Positions 34,583-44,670 of a stretch of DNA of 51,856 bases are shown here, one piece after another. The notes under the pieces were generated by a model. That model was given only the letters and a program-made list of their open reading frames with translations. It was not told where the DNA came from and made no database searches. Made by a program: the position numbers and the translations under genes. This stretch comes from Basidiobolus meristosporus CBS 931.73 (lineage: Eukaryota > Basidiobolomycota > Basidiobolomycetes > Basidiobolales > Basidiobolaceae), in contig MCFE01000626.1 in NCBI GenBank assembly GCA_002104905.1, positions 1 through 51,856 on the forward strand, read 5' to 3'. The first letter of the stretch is position 1. Every line of letters starts with the position of its first letter.

Positions 34583-35439
34583 TCATATCTCTTTAGCTGC
34601 TGAGTTTGTACGTGGCAGCATATCGTCTCCTTTGCGCAACAGCACGTTAAGGAACGACTTGAGCATACCGTTTCCTTTGTAGCGGCGCTGGATGTTGACT
34701 GTTCCCACTTGCGGTGTGGTGTTTGTCTGGGATGATTCGGCCCCTAAAATTGATGTGGTGTTTGAGAGGGAAATCTTCAGCTAGAAAATCAAAAGAAAAA
34801 ACGAACCATAGTTGGGCAGAGTCAGGTCGTTGGCACTTAACGAGATGAAGTAGATAAAGGGAACAAGCCAGACGCAAATGGCAAAGAACGCACCAATTTG
34901 CGTGACTGGGGTGGCATGGATTGTGAAGTATTGGAACCAAAGGAAGTGATCAGCGAGAACCACAGCTACAAAGGCAAAGTGAATAAAAGACCCCGACCGA
35001 GAATGCCCAAGTCAAGCATACCGCAACTGGCGATGAAAGGAGCTCCTAGCAAATTGATGAACGGGAAAGTCTTCAAATTCAAACTATACACTCCGTGGCA
35101 CAAAACGGAGAATGCGATGCGCCAGAAAGGAAGACCATCAAACAAAAGTAGTACGTGAATACCGAGGATAATCTGGAGAAGGTGTCCGATTTAGATCAAG
35201 CAGGAGAGATACGCTCGGGTAAACACTTACGATGGTGATTAGCTTGATCAGCTTCTTGGTGACCACCGTGTATTCTTCTACCAGCTCGGATAAATAATAC
35301 AGCCCGCAGGCTAAGGCCAAAGAAAAAGGGATGAATATTTGCTCGGCCTGATCAATCAACAACGGAGATTACCTATACTTAACACCACGAGCGAAAATCC
35401 TAGGACGAGGCCAAGATATGACAGTAGTTGCATAAACAT
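34583..35439 (-). CDS. SVP26: Svp26/TEX261-type ER-Golgi membrane cargo adaptor
   Basis: Svp26 helps load certain membrane proteins into COPII vesicles. Exon 1 from the ATG at 35439 reads MFMQLLSYLGLVLGFSLVVL. An intron ending CCTTAG leads to GLYYLSELVEEYTVVTKK, the family hallmark. A hydrophobic GIHVLLLFDGLPFWRI segment (about 35160-35115) follows, then SLNLKTFPFINLLGAPFIAS and DHFLWFQYFTIHA, a further membrane segment (FFAICVWLVPFIYFISLSA), and a cytosolic basic tail to TGA at 34583. Four membrane spans in total, about 200 residues, as in the family. Exons are short, so no single long frame reveals the gene. It is transcribed in the same direction as the dismutase and the Kelch gene. Confidence 0.9.
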
Positions 35440-35740
35440 GGTTCAGCTGAAGCAAAGTCCGTGTGTTGTGGATATTTAAGTGCAAATTTCGACAAAGGAA
35501 TCTCTGTAAACACTAAATCACCAATAACTCCGCTAATTAAACCACTCGGATATTCATCAATAACTCATCACCGATTAAACTACTCGGAAATTAATCAATC
35601 TGTCTGTCTATTCAGGCATCTGTTGTACAGTAAAAGTATATCCATTTGAAGCGCCCAAGCTGAGAGCAGCAGAGTATGATGATTTATTAGAAGCTCAAAC
35701 AGTAATGACTTGGAGTTGGTTGTCTATACTATCTATGTTT
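35440..35740. other. Intergenic gap with imperfect direct repeat
   Basis: AT-rich. Two diverged copies of a unit around ATTAAACYACTCGGA followed by AATCAAT lie at about 35533-35598. This stretch should carry the Svp26 promoter and the Kelch 3' UTR. Confidence 0.4.
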
Positions 35741-38282
35741 TCAGCGTCTGCTCTTCTCTTTCTGTTGTTTCTTCTCCTGTGCTTCGCGCTTCTTTCGCTC
35801 TTCGATATCCTTCAAAATCTCCTCCCACTCCTTTAGCTGTGGCTCAAACTCAATATACCTTTCCTCAGCCATTTGGAAACCATCTCTACGCAGCGCCTTG
35901 CCGGTACGTTGAGTCTCTTCGTATGCCTTTTGTACCCAGTAGGTGTTGGTTCTTTCGAAAAATTCCCGGAGACTTTCGCCAGGCTTCGGGGTATCTTCCG
36001 CGGCTTCTAGTTCCTCTAGTTTATTGCGCTGACGGGGTTTGGATTAAGCAGTTAGATAGCGATCAAGAAGGGAACATGCAGTAGTCCACATACATCAACT
36101 CGTGCGTGTCTACCGAGCCCTCCAGTAGCGGCAACACCGCTGGATTCCTTGATCTTAGGCTTCTCCACAGCTTCCCCGTCGTTGGTCTCACCTTCGTTAC
36201 CATTCTCCTCTTCTTCCTCCTCCTCTTCGTCGTCGTCCTCCTCATCATCGTCCTCATCGTCGTCACTATTTTCGCCTAACCAGACCTGCGCTTCAATGTT
36301 GGGCTTCTTGATGCAGACAAATTCGTTTAGCTTGTCCAGATTAAGAGAGTAGAAATCATCCAAGGTAAACTCTCTGTCTCCGACTTCGAGGATACCACCG
36401 TAACTAGGGATAGGAAGCATGAATCGGGTGTTGGGACGATTCAAAGGCACATCATTACTTACATATAGAGATGGTTCTTCACCACACACATCATCGCGTT
36501 ATATCTAGGCGAAGGCTTTTCTGGCTCCTCGGGTTCACCAGAAGCCTCCTCCGAATGGACATCCTATGGACTCCCAAGTTAAATCAATGTACCAGACTGA
36601 TGGAGCCTACGTGCGCCTACCCCGTTGCTTTCATGGTTGTTTTCCTCGTCGTCGTCGTCGTCGCTTCGCACAGCGTCGTCCACGACTTTCTTAGCTTTCT
36701 TCTTCTTCTTGTCCTTTTTGGGCAAGCGTAGGGTCAACGGATACCACTTGTTCGTGTCGCATTGATATGTGTACATCTCGTTGTAACAGACAGTCTCCAT
36801 CTTCTCATCATTAATCTCTTCATCGTAGACACCTCCAAACAAAGTGGCCCTATTCTTGTAGACAACCATGGTGCCACCGGTTCTAGGACTGCGGAGGATG
36901 TTAGTGGACAGCCAGGGTCACAGACGCAAATAACCTTACGTGGGTACAAAGCCTTGTCTCTTACGACGTTCCCATCGAATCAGCTTGGGATCAGTGTTCA
37001 TCTTTAGCATCCATATGTCTACCGGAAGATTAGAAAAGAAGCGGGAAGTCGAGCAAAAAACACCTTACCGCTGAGGAGCACATGGTTAGAAACGGGGAGC
37101 GACACGTGGCTAAAGACCAAAAGAGAGAAACATACCTGTGGACAATCCCTTTGGCTTCGCCGCCCTTGACGAATTCACGGCAGTAACCTCCATACAGGAA
37201 TACGTTGTCGCCATAGGAGAAAAACTGGAATCCACTTCGAGGACTGGAGGACACATGCAATTAGACAAGCGGCGTCGATGTAAACCCTGCCAATAAATAC
37301 CTGGGTCTGTTGGAGTTTTCAGGGAATTCAACCTTGCTCCACTTGTACTCCAGCGTATCAAACAACCACAAATCGTCATAGTAGCGGGTTGTTTGAACAT
37401 TGTCGTAAAAGCCACCAAACAGCACCAAGTAATGCTTCCAGAGGGTCATACGGTGTCCAGACCTTGGTGGTGGCAAAGGCTTAATCTCCAGCTTTGTCCA
37501 CTCGCTGCTCTTCAGATCAAAGCTCCAGAAATCGCGATAGTGGAAAAACTTGGTTTCGTTTGAAGAGGCAAACTCACCGCCAAACAAGTACATTGTTCCA
37601 CTTGGAGTAGCTACCATCTGATGCGACGATCTTGGCCCAGGGGAATTTGGGGAGGTGATCTTCTTCCATTCATTTTTGTCGACATTGTAGCTAGGAGTCC
37701 AATTTAGCATATGCCTTCCAGCCCATCGAGCCATCCCGAAAAACCTACCGGAATAATTCATTGTAAAACGTGCAGCGTGCTCCGTCGTAGTATTCGCCAC
37801 CAAAGAAGAGCAATTCGTTCGCGTTGGGTAACGGATTAGAGGTAAGCGTTGCGTTTCCTCGGAACGAAGGCGCTTCACCCACAAGCTCTTCGACAACCTT
37901 GAACCTTTCCAATTGCTGTTGTATCGGGTAGCTCAATCCTTAGCCATTGACCAATGAGCAGAACTGATAGATATCCCAGCCGTACCTCACGCTCGAAATT
38001 TGCAAGAATAGCCTCGATGTCTTCGTCCGAATCTTCCTCGTGATTCTTGGACTTTGACTTTTTCTCCTTTTTAGCTTGCTTTACCGCGGCCTGGAAAGGT
38101 TTGCAAACGTTCAGTATCTTCACCTCCCATAGACTACAAACTCAACTTTGTTCACCTTGGCCTTTTTCTCTTCCTTCAAAGCCTTATTCTTCTTCTTCTT
38201 ATCTTTGGCTAATGGCGAAACCGAAGTCAATATCTTGTCGAACGAAGCATTCACGTCTTTCCCACGTCTTTCTCTTACCCAT
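35741..38282 (-). CDS. KLHDC4-like Kelch-repeat protein
   Basis: From the ATG at 38280-38282 a tiny first exon (ATG plus G) is spliced to a Lys/Glu-rich start, AKDKKKKNKALKEEKKAK, exactly as in KLHDC4. A second basic exon (SKSKNHEEDSDEDIEAILAN) follows. Six Kelch repeats come next, recognisable by LFFGGEYYDGA, MYLFGGEFASSN, LVLFGGFYDN, VFLYGGYCREF, ATLFGGVYDEE and YGGILEVGD, with the GG doublets and later Trp of each blade. A basic-acidic loop (KKDKKKKKAKK, then acidic) interrupts the fifth blade. An Asp/Glu run (about 36185-36265) is followed by the C-terminal DUF4110-like region (SLREFFERTNTYWVQKA) and TGA at 35741. The cell role of this family is poorly known. Introns are short and numerous. 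Confidence 0.92.
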
Positions 38283-38358
38283 AGTAATACACACGAGCTT
38301 GGCTACTGCAATTCAATCGCCGGTAACCAAGATATAATAAGAATCCATTGAAACTTTT

Positions 38359-38562
38359 TTTCTTGATTAATCATTCAGTTGATTGATCTGATCGGTTCAC
38401 CTTGACCAAAGCATAATCCAATTTATCTAATTGCAGCACCCAATTTCAGTACATGCGTGTTTTCTTGATTAATCATTCAGTTGATTGATCTGATCGGTTC
38501 ACCTTGACCAAAGCATAATCCAATTTATCTAATTGCAGCACCCAATTTCAGTACATGCGTGT
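38359..38562 (+). repeat. Perfect 102-bp tandem duplication in divergent promoter
   Basis: Two adjacent copies, 38359-38460 and 38461-38562, read identically from TTCTTGATTAATCATTCAG to CAGTACATGCGTGT. They lie between the Kelch gene start (38282, minus) and the lyase-like gene start (38714, plus). Inside each copy are short palindromic patches such as TTGATTAATCA and TGATTGATCTGATCG. Perfect identity implies a recent event. Confidence 0.95.
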
Positions 38563-38713
38563 ATAGTGGAGGTAACAAATATAGTCAACGTAGGCAACAA
38601 ATAGGCCATCATGCACCTGATCCGAATGCCTCCCTAGACTGGAGATAGATTCAAAAGCGCCAACCCGCCGTACCAACCCACTGTACCACCTTAATTCTCT
38701 TTATATCCAAACC

Positions 38714-40064
38714 ATGCGTGAAAGGGAAAAAAGGCTGCTAGCAGGCTGTGGCCTTGTCCTTTTCTTCATTGCTTTTTATTTCGTAGAGTTCCGACTCTTG
38801 AACACCAACCAGTGTGCCTCCGAATTCTGTCAACCCCCTCTAACTGGCGAGGCAAGAGCACAATACCTGAAGACTCTGTATGCTGAGTTCACGCTATCCC
38901 TAAACCTCCTTCGGGAAGATGCTGAGCAAGCGGTCAACAACACCGAGGTGTATTCAGTCACGTTGAAGAAGCAAACTCCCCCTTCCAACCGCACCCATGA
39001 CTACATGTCGTTGGCGAAATACTTTTGGCCCGATCCGAATTCCCCCACAGGGCTGCCGTATATTCGTAGGGACGGGCACGTGAACCCCGAGATCAAGGAG
39101 ATCAAAGATTTCGAGTACCTCCGGGCCATGTTCATGGACGTCTACACTCTTTCGCTGGCTTATCGCTTCTACAGAAACGAGAGCTATTCACAGAAGGCCG
39201 TGACTAGAATAACCGAGTGGTTTATAGACCCGGTGACGAAAATGAACCCGCACATAAAATACGGTAGTATGATAAAGGGGGAGGAGTCTGGCCGACAGAC
39301 TGGAGTATTGGATTTCTTTCATGTCTATCGGTAAGTTCGCTCTTCTCTTTGCGGTTTGTGCGGCCACGTTCTCACTCCACACCCATAGTTTCGTAGATGC
39401 GGTGGAAGTCTTGCGAGAATCTCCCTATTGGTCCGAGTCGGTAGAGGGTTCATTCAAGGAATGGTTAACGGCGTACTACAAATGGCTTCAGGAAGATCCG
39501 TTGGCAAAAGCCGAGCGAGCGGCGCTCAACAACCATGGAACCTTTTACGACTGCCAGCTGATATCGGTGGCCATCCTGCTAAAAGATTTCCCAACCGCGC
39601 GGCAAGTCGCAGAGTCGGCCAAATCCAGGCGTATCGAGGCACAGATATCCAAGGATGGCTCCCAGCCGTACGAGACACTGCGACAAACCTCGTTCTCTTA
39701 CTCTGTGTTCAATCTTCGCGGCCTTTTCTTGCTGGCATCGCTCTCCGAACGAGTCGGTGTGGATCTCTGGAACTATCATGGCAGTGATGAGCGTGGTATA
39801 AAGAAGGCGGTAGACTATATCCTGCCATATGCGTTGAACAATGGGGCGGGCTGGCCGTATCACAATATTGGTGATTACGATGTGAAAGAATTTTCGATGA
39901 TATTGGAGCTCGCCTACCTTCAGTATGGAGATCCTCAGTACATTGATGGAATCCAAAAGATCACGGACAGACTGATCCAAGAGAAAGGAGGTCTGCCAAA
40001 CAGACGAACACAAATGTTGTGCACTTTGGGCTACTTACTAAAAAACAAAAGTTGGTTGTGCTAG
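38714..40064 (+). CDS. Membrane-anchored alginate-lyase-family protein
   Basis: A 430-residue protein in two exons (38714-39330 and 39389-40064; 58-bp intron). The N-terminus is a type II membrane anchor, basic MREREKRLL then a hydrophobic run (GLVLFFIAFYFVEF), with the rest outside or in the lumen. The alginate lyase fold (polysaccharide lyase, alpha/alpha barrel) is indicated by HDYMSLAKYFWPDP (about 38995), LPYIRRDGHVNPE, and NNHGTFYDCQL (about 39530) with the catalytic-region NNHGT motif, then later PYALNNGAGWPYHN. Fungal members of this family are common but their substrates are mostly untested, so cleavage of alginate itself is not implied. AATAAA 3' of the stop gives a likely polyadenylation signal. 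Transposon sequence begins within about 60 bp. Confidence 0.88.
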
Positions 40065-40122
40065 TTTGCATTACCATTTAATAAATAACCATTCTTTCTT
40101 TGTGCAACCAACAGCCAACTGG

Positions 40123-40338
40123 GAGTATTGTTTAGCTCTTGCTTGCTGAAGTGTACAATTTACCTCAATAAGTTGTCCAAACAGTCTCAAACCTTGCTCA
40201 CATGCTCTTGAAATCTTACTAAGTACATTCTACATGTTTGCTTTGCCAAGACCATGCTAAAATAACAATCACTGTGTGAAACCACATAATTCACTGCTTC
40301 TCCCAAACACTTCCAATATCTCCAAAACTCTTACAACA
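40123..40338 (+). repeat. Degenerate 5' LTR of a Copia copy
   Basis: The last part matches the LTR at 12703-13051, including CTACATGTTTG, GCCAAGACCA and ATCTCCAAAACTCTTACAACA at its end (40338). It is shortened internally to about 216 bp. It starts after CTGGGAG, as in the polypurine context of the intact LTR. Its gag follows 31 bp downstream. This is the boundary between the gene island and the right transposon block. Confidence 0.6.
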
Positions 40339-40861
40339 GACCATTAGCCCCAAGCTGTCACTCTCTGGAATGTCTACTACTACTATTACTGCCATTTTTT
40401 GCTCCGCTGCAAAGTTGGATGGATCTAAATACCAAGTCTGGAAGGTGAAGATGAAGATGCTACTACCAGCAGGAGGCCTTAGAGATATTATGAGAGAAGA
40501 ATGCTCTCTTGAAGGCTTAGGAGAAGAAGCCTCAAAGTACCAGAAGAAGGAACAGTATACATTTATCTGCAATTGCCTTGATGTTGAAGACATATTGCTA
40601 ATTGAATGCTCAAGAGCAATAATGGCAAATAATGCCTAGAAGGCATTAAGAGATATCTAACTGTCATGTTAAGCGGCTAAGAAAGTTTATCTTAGACAAT
40701 ATCTCTTTACCACAAACTTGCTCCCAGGAGAAGAAATGAAAAATCAAATTAGCAGAATCCCCCTGCTGGCTAACAAGATGGGATCTGTGGATATACAAGC
40801 TACTGATGAAGAAGTAAAGGTTACCCCCATAAATAGCCTACAGACAAGTTTTAGGACCTTG

Positions 40862-41236
40862 TGTGAGTACTAAATGTAGTACCCACTCTCTGCCCAAGAG
40901 TTGCCCAAGAGTCCTGCCCAAAGTCCCCCCAGTATCCTCCCTATAATTTCCTTGCACATCCTTCCTCCTATTCCTGCCTTACCTAGTTGAGACACTTACC
41001 ATAACAGGAAGGTGTTCACACCCCTATTTTATAACACACTGTCTATCCCCTAAGCCCCTCCTAGTGAGATATATATATCTGATCAAATCAAGATTGTGAG
41101 GGTTTTTTCTTTGGATGTAATAAATACAAGTCTTTATTATCTTACTGCCTTCTATTGAAAGCTATTCTGAACCAAGTAGTACAGACTTGACCTACAAGCT
41201 CTCCCAACTACCAAGTACAGTCAGTAATAGCTCACA
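40862..41236 (+). repeat. Solo LTR inserted in Copia gag
   Basis: A 375-bp unit starting TGTGAGTAC and ending GCTCACA, with matched ends TGTGAG/CTCACA. Flanks are CCTTG (40857-40861) and CCATG (41237-41241), a 4-of-5 target duplication. The gag reading resumes on the far side, which shows it inserted into the gag. A truncated copy of the same LTR family lies at 156-390. It includes AATAAA at about 41119. Confidence 0.85.
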
Positions 41237-41467
41237 CCATGTAGCAGCTCTAGAATCTGGAATTTAAGATCTGACCTTAAATTAACTACATGGAAGTGTT
41301 GAGTATCAACATTTAAAAGTTAGCCAATTTTACTTTGTTAGAACATCTAGTACCCTGACTGATTTTCCCTAACCCCCACATTACTAATCCCAGTTGTCAG
41401 TTATTTTATCACTTCTCAGGATCTATTTTTTGCTGTCAACCCTTATCAATATTCATGTGGTCATTAC

Positions 41468-41794
41468 TGTTGTAAGAGTCTTGGAGACATTGAAAGTGAT
41501 TGGGAGAACAAGTAGATTATGTGGTTTTCACTTGATGATTTATTGAATGTAAAAGTAGTATTTATACTTTTACATGGTCTTGGTATAACAGACACACAGA
41601 ATAGGTTAAGAAAGGTCCCAAGAGCATGTGTGCAAAGTTTGTGGCTGTTTGGATGACTTTGAGAATTTTCATGTTGTGGGTACCTGATATCTTGGTGAAA
41701 GTATTCTAAGTAAATCCCAACAAGGATTTGAAGGCAATGATCTAAGTGACTAAGTTAGGTGAATATTCAGGTGGAATTATAGATTTTTACAACA
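41468..41794 (-). repeat. Solo Copia-type LTR, minus orientation
   Basis: 327 bp with ends TGTTGTAA/TTACAACA. The reverse complement matches the 3' LTR at 12703-13051 closely (for example CATAATCTACTTGTTCTCCC), with one internal deletion of about 20 bp. Flanks are ATTAC (41463-41467) and ATTAT (41795-41799), a 4-of-5 duplication. It lies in sequence that itself splits the Copia gag fragment. Confidence 0.85.
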
Positions 41795-42662
41795 ATTATG
41801 TCCTCAACTGATCTGCTAAGCCTTTCCTGGTAATTAGTTATCTGAGATATATCCAACCACTTAGCAGTTGACAAGACATCAGCTGATTGATGATGCATTT
41901 TTCATTTATCTTATGCACCTAACAACACCCAAACTGCTTTCAGTTAGTCCAGTCTCTTGGTGCTTACTAATACAACTTGATCAGAAAAGTATAAATAAAG
42001 TCTGCTGGACCTTTTGGGTTAGTGAGTGTCTCAACAAAATTAAGATTGTATCTCAGCAAAATTAAGAATTCAGCAATTCAGTTCAAGTTTCCACCCAAGC
42101 CTAGCATATTTAGCACTCCTAAGAACACTAAGCCTAGCCTACATAGCAAACCAACTCTGGTGTCATTATAGTCAAACCCAGATATATACAGCACCAATAT
42201 TAGACCAGAATCACCCAGCTATATACAACACCAATATTAGACCAGAATATCTCTGCTAATATTTCCACCACTCTCTGACAAATGCTAAGATTCTGCACTT
42301 AGTTGTCACTTAAGTTATTCAAGAGTTTTACTCAAACTTTCTCTTGGATGCAATAGGAAGGTTCATGGAAGAGGATCAAGAAAATCAAGTGCCACTAAGT
42401 GGGAAGATGAAAATTTAGTAAAAATTGATAACCAATAACAGAGATACTTAAGACCCTTAAAAGATAAGAGCAATCTTTATTGCAACTACTGTCAAAGGGA
42501 AGGTTGCACATCAGGCCAGTGCTTGAAAAAGAAAAATAATCAGCAAAGCCGGCATAAATATGGGAGTGCTATCAAAATTGAATAAGGACTACTCATATCT
42601 GAGCTAAATATAGCCATAAACAAGGATTCTCAGTTGGGATATTCTGACTCAGGGTTAGGGGT

Positions 42663-43500
42663 AAGAAAGTTACAAAGTGGTGAAATTGTTATTTACTTAT
42701 GAAAAGTTTCTAAAGTAGCTAAGTTTGTCCAAAGCTGTTCCTAGAAAGCTAGGTATAAGAGATACCTTCCTGGTAAGTCAGGTCTGAGAGTTGAGAAGAT
42801 CAGTGGTACTGTATTCTCTAGTTGGCTATGTCTGAGAGAGGTTTCCTGAAAAGCCAGGCCTGAGAAGTCAGATTTTGAGTATATCTGAGGTGAGCTGTGC
42901 CAACTTGTGGTAGCTGAATTGTGGTCAGAATGGCCAGTTGACTAGGAAATCTAAGGGGAATTTCTGGGTAATCATTGGTCAGATTTACTAGGCAATTCTG
43001 ACCAATCAGCACTTCAACAGCTTTGGCTAATCAGAGCCTTTACTTTGCACAATGGGTGATCAAGCTATCCCCAAATTAGGCAGAGGAAAGTCACCAAGCA
43101 GTGAAATCTTTATTTACTTATGATAAGTATCTAGAGAAGCCAAGTTAATCTGAAGTTGTTGCTAGAAAGCTAGGCATGAGAGATATCTCCCTGGTAAGCC
43201 AGGTTTGAGTGTTGAGATGCTGAGTGGTACTGCGTTTCCTAGTTTGCAATGTCTGAGAGAGGTTTCCTGGTAAGCCAGGCCTGGGAAATTAGAATCTCAA
43301 TATATCTGAGGTGAATTGTACTGGTTAGCAATAGCTGAATTGTGGCTAGAATGGCCAGTAGATTGGGGGAACTGAGGGGAATTTCTGGGCAATCACTGTT
43401 GAAATATACTAGACAAATCTGACCAAATAGCATTTCAGGGAATTCAGCCAATCAGAGCTGTTGGCTTGAGCAATGGATGATCAAGCCATTTCCCAATGAA
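42663..43500 (+). repeat. Two-unit tandem repeat, 421-bp period
   Basis: Two adjacent diverged units start near 42663 and 43083; the shared landmark GTCTGAGAGAGGTTTCCTG lies at 42830 and 43251, giving a period of 421 bp. Identity is about 75-80% by eye. Each unit carries parallel minus-strand open frames ending RKPLSDIAN (42818-43012 and 43239-43451), which may be chance since the units are related. No known element or gene is recognised. Confidence 0.8.
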
Positions 43501-44149
43501 TACACATCAATTTATTGATCAAATTTGTTGGATCCAGATGTGAACCCACAACTATGGGTATGCAAGGGCTAGGGATAATACAATGCTAAGTGTTCTTAGG
43601 GTGTAGGTGTTTTAGTAAGGGCTAGGAATAGGTTAGAAGAGTAGGGGGTTTGGGGGATGCAATCCCCCATATTGCTCCCATACTCTTTAGAATCCCTTTA
43701 GATTACTTTTCTTTCATTCTTAGTTCTGGTCCCTTGGGGTTACAAATCCTCCTCCTAGCCCTTATCACCCTAGCCAGAAGTATTCTTACCCTATAGTTGG
43801 CACAATATCTGGCTATACAGTGGGCATGTCTGGGCCAATATTTGTCTCCATACACTTTCAGTATGCTCTGTATAAGTCTTGATGATTATTTGATTGAAAA
43901 GTTGTTACTTTTAATGCTAAATATAATTATTAATGTGATTCATCCCAATCTGGCCACCATCCCATATTTTAATAAGCTTTGGGCACCATAAGCTGCATGG
44001 CCCTAACATGATAAAAAGGTGATGACCAATGCAAGCTTTCTGTAACCTAATTGCTTTTATCAGATTTAAAGTGTATCCCAAAGTTAAGCATATTTTATAG
44101 CTATAATAGAAACTTTATATGACATCATTGCAACTACTACTTGTGTTCC
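43501..44149. other. AT-rich gap
   Basis: Low-CpG, AT-rich sequence with no recognisable gene or element. A 64-codon frame at 43797-43991 has no features of note. Confidence 0.4.
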
Positions 44150-44670
44150 AGGTGCACATGTATCCTGCAGGAGTTGTAAAAACTTGGCCATGCAGTATAA
44201 AAGTACTTTTATTTCTCATTGTGGCAGTTTACATGAATTCCTAATGCACTTTTATAGTGTGCATTAGCCATACCCCAACAGGTTCTAAGGAGGACCACTT
44301 GCTATATCTACTGGTGTCTAGCAGGAGTCATTAATCATCAGCCACATGGTAATGAGGTGCTTTTATTTTTCACCATGCTAGTTTTACATGAGTCTCTACA
44401 TACTTGTATAGTGCATGGTAACCATACCCAAACAGGCTTTATGGATATCCATTAACTGCACTTACTTGTGTATAGCAGGAGCCATCAATCATTAGCTGCA
44501 CAGTAATAAAATGCTTTTATTTTTCATCACAATAGCTTCACCTGGATTTATAAAACACTTTACTCATACATGGCCACCACACCCACAGAATCTATTGTGG
44601 ATGCTTACTTTACACTCTCACTTGTGTAGTGTAGGGACCATCAACAAGCAGCCATGTGCCAATAGAATAT
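44150..44670 (+). repeat. Tandem repeat of about 154-bp units
   Basis: About 3.3 diverged copies. Landmarks GCAGGAG at about 44167, 44321 and 44475, and CTTTTATTTYTCA at about 44207, 44361 and 44515, repeat every 154 bp. A fourth partial copy begins near 44625. Units are about 65-75% alike. It resembles an old minisatellite. Confidence 0.75.

Larger units (their letters stand above)
40370..42660 (+). pseudogene. Copia gag fragment split by later insertions
   Basis: Gag starts at the ATG at 40370 with KLDGSKYQVWKVKMKMLLP, a Copia (UBN2-type) gag signature. It runs with stops to 40861, is cut by a solo LTR (40862-41236) and resumes at about 41242-41290 (DLTLN followed by YMEV). Unrelated sequence with another LTR follows, and it resumes once more at about 42345-42660, matching the zinc-knuckle and protease-start region of the copy at 9310-9600 (for example the CNYCQREGCTSGQC block). 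The protease Asp is absent here. No further pol part is present. Many stops: inactive. Confidence 0.75.

Noticed and set aside
36149-36352. Poly-Ser protein on the plus strand
   Set aside because: It is the antisense shadow of the acidic Asp/Glu run of the Kelch gene.
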